Part shown: piece after piece, positions 57,780 to 64,000 of the stretch
Layout of the letters: the number at the start of each line of letters is the position of its first letter
Numbering within the stretch: position 1 is the stretch's first letter
Origin: Russula earlei
Taxonomy: Eukaryota; Basidiomycota; Agaricomycetes; Russulales; Russulaceae
Assembly: GCA_025769875.1 (NCBI GenBank)
Contig: JAGFNK010000007.1
Coordinates: 275,301 to 339,300, forward strand
Reading direction: 5' to 3'
DNA: 64,000 bases
Notes under the pieces: generated by a model
What the model saw: only the letters and a program-made list of their open reading frames with translations
What the model was told of the DNA's origin: nothing
Databases searched by the model: none
Made by a program: the position numbers and the translations under genes

Positions 57780-58010
57780 CATTTTGCCAGGAGAATTTTG
57801 CATGAAAGCGCATATCTCCATCATCGGGGCAATTATCGCCAGCATGTGATAGGGCAATTATGCCGCATGGTGATAGGGCACTTACGGCCCGTCGTTCTCC
57901 GGTTTGCACAGGCCGTGTAGTGGACAGATACTTAACCTTGCGCTCACGAATCAGGTCTCCCCTTTGTTCCACCACGAGTCAGTGATCGTTCATATTTTGT
58001 TTGGAATCCG
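57780..58010 (-). repeat. Dispersed repeat R, reversed copy
   Basis: The complement aligns with 31590-31890 (about 230 bp). It contains GGCCGTGTAGTG at 57911-57922 and an internal near-repeat around GGGCAATTAT. Confidence 0.6.
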
Positions 58011-58607
58011 AATTTGTATCTCACAGCGTGTACATCAGTGTTTCAGAGGCGGTCACTGGCTAAATAGCGACGTAATGTGCTCAGGCTTCTGAGGACGGTA
58101 GTCTGCTGGGGTGGTATGTAGTGGTCATCGCTGTGGCTAAGTGGATGTCTCATGTTTCCCAGTTCTCCCCTTCTCCTGGGTCCATATAATTGCGGCCTCA
58201 CAACCCCGTGTTATTTATTTATTTGCTTGCCATTTCATACCTTAATGAGCAGGATGTTGTAAACTTACGTCTCATTGCTGATATCAATATGTGTTTTACG
58301 TATATGTGCATATGTGTTGCGTTGCACATGTGAATGGGGGGGGTATATTGGTTGACCCCGCAAGAATGTACATACCTCCTCATGCTGGCACTCTGATCTT
58401 CCCTGGACTCACTCTCCTCTCTCTCTCCCACAGTCGCTCGCTTGCATCTTCCCTCTCCCTCCATGCGTGCAGATCATACCTATTTCCTAAAAAGGAGGCC
58501 CCTGCATTTCAATAAGCATATTCCCGACGGGCGGAGAGTCGAGCAGGCACAACGTAATTCCGCGATTCCCTTTTTCTTTTGTCTTGTCTTTCACTCAGCT
58601 CTTATAC

Positions 58608-59178
58608 ATGGCCAGAACCAAACAGACTGGTCGTCCTCCCCCTCCAGTCCTACGTTGGACTTACAACCAGACTCGTCGCATCATCACACATGGCCAACAA
58701 TGTCATGTGTGCCGCCACTTGCAGTTCCATCTCGACGATCACAAGGACGACGAGTCAATGGCCCGCGCATGGGAAGCCCGTGACCGCGCGGAGGCTCAGC
58801 CTTTCCAGCAACGGATTGATCGTCTCGGAGAGGAGCGCGATGAAGCTTTCAAAGAGCTCACCACTCTCCGCCAGGAGTTCGATGGTGTGCTGAGGGAACT
58901 CCAAGGTGTGCAGCAGGATCTCGACCAGCTGCGTGAGGCTGTGGACCCCGCTCCCACATCAGCATCAAGCTCATCCCTGGCAGCGTAAACGCGCGCGCCT
59001 CCAGACCATCGCCTCTCCTCAAGGCCCTGCTGAGCAGGACATTATCTACATCGACTGCGAAACCCAACTAGGATGTCCTGTATGTCCCCATTCCTCTTAT
59101 TGTCGCTGTGACACATTACCCCTAGTTATCATTTTTCGTCCTTACCACCCATCGCGCGCTTGCGCACAGACCGTATGA
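58608..59178 (+). CDS. Coiled-coil protein B with histone-H3-like N-terminus
   Basis: The first ATG in frame (58608) begins MARTKQTGRPPPP; residues 2-7, ARTKQT, equal the first six of mature histone H3. Then LRWTYNQTRRIITHGQQCHVC (shortened here: RWTYNQTRRII..CHVC), an acidic DDHKDDES, and a coiled coil (RIDRLGEERDEAFKELTTLR) as in protein A. As read, a TAA at 58986-58988 ends it after SSSLAA at 126 residues. If the T of CTG at 58977-58979 is ignored, the frame continues SSRQRKRARLQTIAS and DIIYIDCETQLGCP up to a GTATGT donor, just like protein A. So either it is truncated or the extra T is one of the CpG-site insertions. The basic RQRKRAR could act as a nuclear signal. Nuclear function is inference. 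Confidence 0.62.
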
Positions 59179-59644
59179 CGTGTCGAAGTCGCGCGCGCCT
59201 GTATGCACACGCATGCCGAGGCTGCACCTAGCGAACGGAAAGGGACTTGATTCGCTCACATGGACATTTGCTTTACCTGTCATTAAAGAACACCGTCCAT
59301 AGTTGAAATGTAGTTACCAGTGTGTACGCGTGCATGCGCGTACCTCGTAGCGGCCTTACTTGTACACTCAGATAGTTCGCCTTGGATCCTCAGTGTTCGT
59401 GCCCCACAGTGAGACACTGAAATAATCTTATTATATTAGACTTGGGACTTGCTGCAATAATTCCTTCCTGTGGCCACTTCGGCCCGCGACTCCGGCTCGT
59501 AGCGGCCGTGTAGTAGACAGATACTTAACTCGCCACCTATGAACATTTCCCCTTTTTGCGTTCCACCTGGTTATACTCAATTGCGTATGTCGGAACGAAG
59601 TATGTCCCTCCGCATTCACTAATGTCCTCCAGGAAATATAGCAT

Positions 59645-60614
59645 ATGAATCAGCATTGTACTGTATCTCCAGAGGACATACCCGAGTTCCTAGCAACACA
59701 ATGGATGAGTGTCAAGCAATTCGGGGACGCTGGTGAGTGAGCTTTTGAAGTTTCTAGCCTCAGACGTGATTTTCAACTTGCTCAGGCATATCATGTCGTA
59801 AGGGTCCGTTCACTAGGGAGGAGGTAGGACAAGTTCATGCCACATTAGGGACGTACAAGAAGGTGCGCAATGCATTGGAATCATCATTTGTTTTGCTAAC
59901 GCACTGCCGTTTAGGAAAATGACCTGGATGACGAGCAGTTGGATGATCTCATATACTCTTCCCAGCCTACTAATGGGTTTTGGAGCCGCATCGGTCGGTG
60001 TATACTCAAGTAATGCCGATATATGTGTTATATGTGTGCTTTAGCTCGTGCCGTGCCCCAGAGGGGGGTCAAGTCCGTCTTTTACCACGTTCGGCGTGCG
60101 CGTGATCCCCTTGCTAAAGCAGGGAAGTGGGGGGCTGCGGAGGATGAGCAGCTGCGCAGGTGAGACGTCTGTCAGTCTCCACATGTTTCCTTTCTTATCT
60201 CCCTCCTCCCAACAGAGCTGTCCAGAAGAAAGGAAATGACTGGGTTGCCGTCGCAGAATTAGTGCAGCGCTCACCGGCCGACTGTAGCGACCGGTTTCGC
60301 CAACACACACAATATCAGGGCATCAGACGGAGAGGTATGTCTCCTGATATGTGTTCTATCAAGACCTTCTGACGCTGCATCTGTATGGAAAAGGAGCCTG
60401 GTCTTCGGAGGAGGAAGGCCAACTTCATCACGCAATTGAGGAGTTGGCCCGGGAAGGTAAATCGGACATGTCCGCTCGAGGATTTTGGGTTTCCATTTCA
60501 AAGGCCATGGGAGCGACCCGGACACCAAAGCAGTGTCAAAGCAAATGGTCTATAATGGCACCCCATGTCAAAGAAATCCATTTCGCCTGCCTTGTTATGT
60601 TACATTCTCGATAG
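59645..60614 (+). CDS. Myb/SANT-repeat DNA-binding protein, 232 aa
   Basis: Six exons join in frame: 59645-59732, 59786-59862, 59915-59993, 60045-60159, 60216-60334 and 60394-60614 (introns 51-59 nt; the intron at 59994 uses the donor GTCGGT). Three Myb-like units can be seen: GPFTREEVGQVHATLGTYKK..FWSRIARAVPQRGVKSVFYH; KWGAAEDEQLRRAVQKKGND..WVAVAELVQRSPADCSDRFR; and AWSSEEEGQLHHAIEEL..FWVSISKAMGATRTPKQCQSKW. Spaced tryptophans and the RTP.QC..(K/R)W pattern resemble Reb1/Dmp1-type fungal DNA-binding proteins, so binding to a specific DNA site in the nucleus is likely. It is short for that family and lacks a long N-terminus. The copy in the left arm is frame-broken. Confidence 0.78.
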
Positions 60615-61023
60615 ATGTTATGTCTCCTCATAACATGGACCGTTGCAACGAGACAGCCGCTACCTTCCACAACAATCATGTTCGTTTTTTCCGTCTCCCC
60701 CCATCATTTGCCAGTCTATCGTAACACTCCTATAATTTGAGGTCCTATCCCGTCGGACAAACGCATTGGTTGTATGCACAGTTTCTTGTACAGTGGATAC
60801 TTAATGCTGGCATGAAAGAAGCCTGTAAATTTGGGATGACGACGAGGGGTCGTTATATCTGGACAGACAGAGGCATGGGGTTGGCTGAAACAGGGATCTT
60901 GCAGTAGTGGTTTATACCCTCCGATCACTGAGCAGCTACGAGGATGATTGAACTACCACCCGTAAATACCCTTCTTTTGCTTTCAACAGCCTAATGGCAC
61001 CGCTTTCCAAAACAAGGCGCTTG
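60615..61023. other. Spacer between Myb and SAP-like genes
   Basis: Convergent 3' ends. I see no gene; it mirrors 47889-48344. Confidence 0.5.
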
Positions 61024-61881
61024 CTAACCACGGTCGTGAAGAGCGGGCATCCAGCACCTTAGGAGACAGTCAGCATAGCCAACGCCACAGATCGGTATGA
61101 TATTGAACCGACTTGCCTGGCACTGTCTGACGTTTAATTTTTGAGATAACCCCACAAGATCAAGTCCACCGTCTGGCGTCAAGGGATATTCGATCTCATT
61201 CATATGTTCCAGGTCCTTTCGTTGTTCGTAAATCCTCACAAGGATGTAACTTTCCACTTTTCTTTTTTTCCTCGGCTGCATCCTTCCCAAAAGGGTAGGA
61301 TCGTTTGCTTGGAATTGCAATTGTGTTTGACTGACACCCAGGAGCAGACGTACAATCAGTATTTCCGTCAGGCATCTTCTCTTGATCGTCTGTCGGTGCT
61401 GGAGTCAATGCATGCCGGACGTAGAATGTGTCGACCCTCGCTGTGTGAATGCTCCGCTGCTGTGGGCTGTGTAAATCGGAAAGTGCTTGCTGGTTCATCG
61501 CTGTGTTCTTGCTGTTGATGGCCTCGGTTTTCATCGGCGATGCTCTGCTCAGAGGTGCCGTCAGGTCTTGGGAGAGTAATCACGCGTTGAGGCAAGAAAT
61601 TCGGAAGTCGAATCTTCAATCTTAATTGATCCCTGTCCCTGCGACTATGCTGCCCACGCTAGCTTCCATGGTGAATAAAGGACAAGCGACGGTGAGTTCA
61701 TCTCACGTGGATCAATAGTGCATCGATATATGGCTTCTTCAGCGGGCGACTCGAGCACCCACATCGATGCCAGCGCTTGACACATAACTCCTGTAGTACA
61801 GGAATACTGTATCGTTTGAGGGTCTTCTCGGTCGGATCGTGTTGCCAAAGAGCATGCTCAGGCGTGGTCGATCGTATACAT
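61024..61881 (-). pseudogene. SAP-domain nuclear protein, right copy
   Basis: The ATG homologous to the left copy is at 61881, but the T of CTG (CAG on + at 61859-61861) breaks that frame after a few codons; an upstream in-frame ATG (61895) restores a continuous reading. The SAP part, LKRYSIPVLQELCVKR, is followed by WHRCGCSSRPLKKPYIDALL because of a second CTG (CAG on + at 61771-61773) and a compensating one-base loss. A splice pair, GTGAG..GCAG (about 61708 to 61640), fits between exons. The C-terminal part includes PRKKRKVESYILV, a classic nuclear localisation sequence. As with the left copy, the middle needs frame changes. Confidence 0.5.
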
Positions 61882-62741
61882 TGATAAAACCTCATGGTAA
61901 GTATGGACCTTTTATTACGCAGTCTGACGCCTCAGACCCACTAATGATCTCACCTCTAAGCATAAGGGACCGCCCTATAGGCGCCCACGGCGAGAACAAT
62001 TATCCCCAAAGTTTAGTGCCTGCTCTCATGAACATGCGTGCTGGGTGATACCCTTCTCTCCTCGACAGTGCTGCAAAAGGGCACTGTGTTCTATGCTTTT
62101 GAGAAGTACACGTAAGAATGTCTTCTATCTCTTCCCAAACGCGCTAACTGTTGGTCGCTCGTCATCGTGCTTGTTGGCAGATAACAATTATCCTCGTCAG
62201 TGTGATAATGACTTCGTTTCTCTCCTAACCAATTACGACTAGCTGCCGATGTTACGCATATGCGTCTCCATCTCCCGAATATACAGTTTGAGCCCACAAT
62301 AGTACCTGCACCTTCTCAGGTATTTAAACCCATGGAGACCATGACGTGACAATTGCCTCTGTATCCACAACCAACCTGATCGCAAGCATGGTATTGAACC
62401 CTTCATTGCTTAATCCCCTTCGCCATTCGACTGCAGTCAAACGACGAGGGAATACTGTGTCACCACCACCATCACCACCACGCAATTGCAAACGTCACCG
62501 GGTGAGCCTCTGTGCCAATGCTGTATGGTCTGACTGTCCTCGCTCATAAAACCCCACAGTTGGAGCGCCCACCATGATGGAAATGAGCGGAAATGGCGCT
62601 TTTGCTCATCAACCGATTGTAATCGTTGGAAGGCAGTTAAGAGACGCCGAAGTACGCAGCATCAAACACAACCTTGTACGCTGACCTTTCATTGCAAATT
62701 TCCATTCCGTAACAACTTTGTAGTGCACAGGGATCCAGGAC
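61882..62741. other. Divergent promoter region of SAP-like and F-box-like genes
   Basis: No ORF has recognisable content. It mirrors 46225-47074. A run of ATCACCACCACCATCACC-like trinucleotides lies near 62460. Confidence 0.5.
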
Positions 62742-64000
62742 ATGCCTGTTGAACTACTTCTTATGATTTCCACCCATCTGGACAATGACGATCTTCGAAC
62801 ATTGGTACTTGCTTCACGATCCATAGGTCGATCGCTCTTACCAGAGTACTTGCACCGCTGTGGGCTTGAGGCGAACGACACAAGTGAAGGGGGCTCAGAA
62901 GTGACACTACATGAACCGAGCGGATATGCGTCTCTTGGACTGTGGTCTGCTATTCACACCTTCAAACCCCCCGAAAAGATGTTCTGTTCCATCCCTTGCT
63001 CCCCACTGGAGGCCCGAACTGCGATGAGATTCCTTACCCGTTTCCTTATCGAGCCTTCAAATACGCGCAATCTTCGGGATTTCCACCTTCTTCTCCATGG
63101 GTCCGATCCGCTTCTGCTGGCCTCTGGGTTCATCAAAATGCACCAACTGTTTAACACCCTACCACTCACACGACTGCACTTCGCAGGATTCGGTTCTGTG
63201 GATTGTCTTCCTTCCTCCATCGCCTTACGAAGCGGAGCATGCAGCTCTCACACAATTAATTTACTTGATATTTCATCTGATTACGCCTTCGCTCCCGGAA
63301 TCGCGGAAACCACGATGGGGATTCTCAAGCACTCACCTATCGAGTCCCTGTTCCTTTGCATAGTATCTTTGAAACCCTCCCACTGGACCGCTTTACTTGG
63401 CGAGCTCAACATGACATCTCTCGAGAAACTCGTTCTCGAAGGGGATATCCCAGGGCCAGCGCTCATTCGTTTTCTAACCAAGCACAAGGGCCTTAAGAGC
63501 ATCCGTATCCAATGCAACGTGCCATTGGACCGCATTCGACCTAGCCGTCAGCCTTTCCTACCCAATCTTCTGACCCTTTGTGCTCCATTGGGGATTTGCT
63601 GTGACATTGGAGAGCGACTGGGTAACTCGACAAGCCTTTACAACCTAGAAGTGGAAATGAGCCAATTCCAACCGCATGATCCTACCTTTCTTCGTCTCTT
63701 GCAAATCGTGAGCCATTTCCAGAACCTCGACCATCTTGGGCTTCGAATTTTGCCGACTTTGCCATCTGCCTCACCGCATACAAACCTGAGCCACTATGAT
63801 AGTGATGGTTACCCAACTCGTGAGCTAAGACAGATCCGCACTCTGAGTTGGTTCCTGAACCAGGCTTGCTTATCACATAGAGATATGGTATGACCTTACC
63901 ACATTTTCGTCTTCCATGTCTTACCCATATAACAGGACATCATGTGTGCCTATGTACGATCCTTTCCGATGGTAGAAAGGGTTTATTGGGAAGATGCGGG
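62742..64000 (+). CDS. F-box-like, leucine-rich protein (continues past the window)
   Basis: ATG 62742; exon 1 to 63887, a 48 nt intron (63888-63935), then an exon running out of the window (DIMCAYVRSFPMVERVYWED). The left-arm copy shows that about 30 more codons follow, giving about 435 residues. The N-terminus MPVELLLMISTHLDNDDLRT and the following LVLASRSIGRSLLPEYLH fit an F-box (Skp1-binding, substrate adaptor of SCF ubiquitin ligases). The rest has leucine-rich-like spacing (MTSLEKLVLEGDIPGPALIR, LKSIRIQCNVPLDRI, LYNLEVEMSQF, LDHLGLRILPTL), typical of fungal F-box proteins of unknown target. The frame is intact, unlike the left copy, which has TGA at codon 19 and the gypsy 2 insertion. 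Confidence 0.75.

Larger units (their letters stand above)
49446..57922. mobile_element. Candidate CACTA-type element containing Tnp2
   Basis: TACTACACGGCC at 49446-49457 and GGCCGTGTAGTG at 57911-57922 point towards each other around the Tnp2 gene, as CACTA termini would (elements starting CACTA). However, similarity between the two ends continues outward for about 60 bp (GTATCTGTC and beyond), no 3 bp target duplication is evident, and the left end lies inside the inverted duplication. The borders are therefore a hypothesis; an alternative right end is 59504-59515. Confidence 0.35.
59311..64000. repeat. Right arm of the large inverted duplication
   Basis: Near-identical reverse complement of 31900-32881 plus 45849-49650. 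It begins at TAGTTACCAG (59311) and still matches at the window end, so the full length is unknown. The spacer between the arms is 9.66 kb. Confidence 0.92.

Overview
The window looks like a transposon-rich piece of an agaricomycete (mushroom-type basidiomycete) genome. This rests on genes split by many 44-60 nt GT..AG introns, a FunK1 fungal-type kinase, a Tnp2 (CACTA-type) transposase, chromodomain Ty3/gypsy elements and a fungus-specific multi-pass membrane protein. No rRNA or tRNA gene and no bacterial-style operon was seen. Where reading frames cross element boundaries, the frame was checked by hand.

Layout. 1-10281 is the host flank: a decayed partial copy of a membrane-protein gene (530-710), a damaged polysaccharide lyase family 8 gene (2030-3421), an intact membrane-protein gene (4697-6075, minus), a 5'-truncated Old Yellow Enzyme gene (6690-7882), a predicted small secreted protein (8349-8698) and the 3' end of a FunK1 kinase gene (9901-10281, minus). 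That kinase gene is cut by a 19.3 kb Ty3/gypsy element (gypsy 1, 10282-29618, duplication GTCTC), and its remainder lies at 29624-31472. Gypsy 1 itself carries two Ty1/copia insertions (copia 1, 12929-17729, duplication GAAAA; copia 2, 18923-23768, reverse, duplication CCACA).

31900-49650 and 59311-64000 are the two arms of a large inverted duplication, each with an F-box-like gene, a SAP-like gene and a three-repeat Myb/SANT gene. The right arm is better preserved. In the left arm the F-box gene is split by a second Ty3/gypsy element on the minus strand (gypsy 2, 32882-45848, duplication GCAGA), which itself holds copia 3 (34461-39467, duplication TCATC) and a 553 bp Harbinger-like MITE (33766-34318, duplication TTA). 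The 9.7 kb between the arms holds a 415-residue conserved-looking gene, the Tnp2 transposase, a small paired ORF and two paralogous coiled-coil genes. One of these begins MARTKQT, the start of the histone H3 tail.

Most striking result: where duplicated copies can be compared, the usual indel is one A or T placed inside a CpG, giving CTG or CAG. This occurs beside ordinary CpG transitions. It accounts for many of the apparent frameshifts, including those in genes seen only once here. It is either an unusual methylation-linked mutation or a consensus artefact at CpG variants, and raw reads would decide. Some 'pseudogene' calls below therefore depend on that answer.
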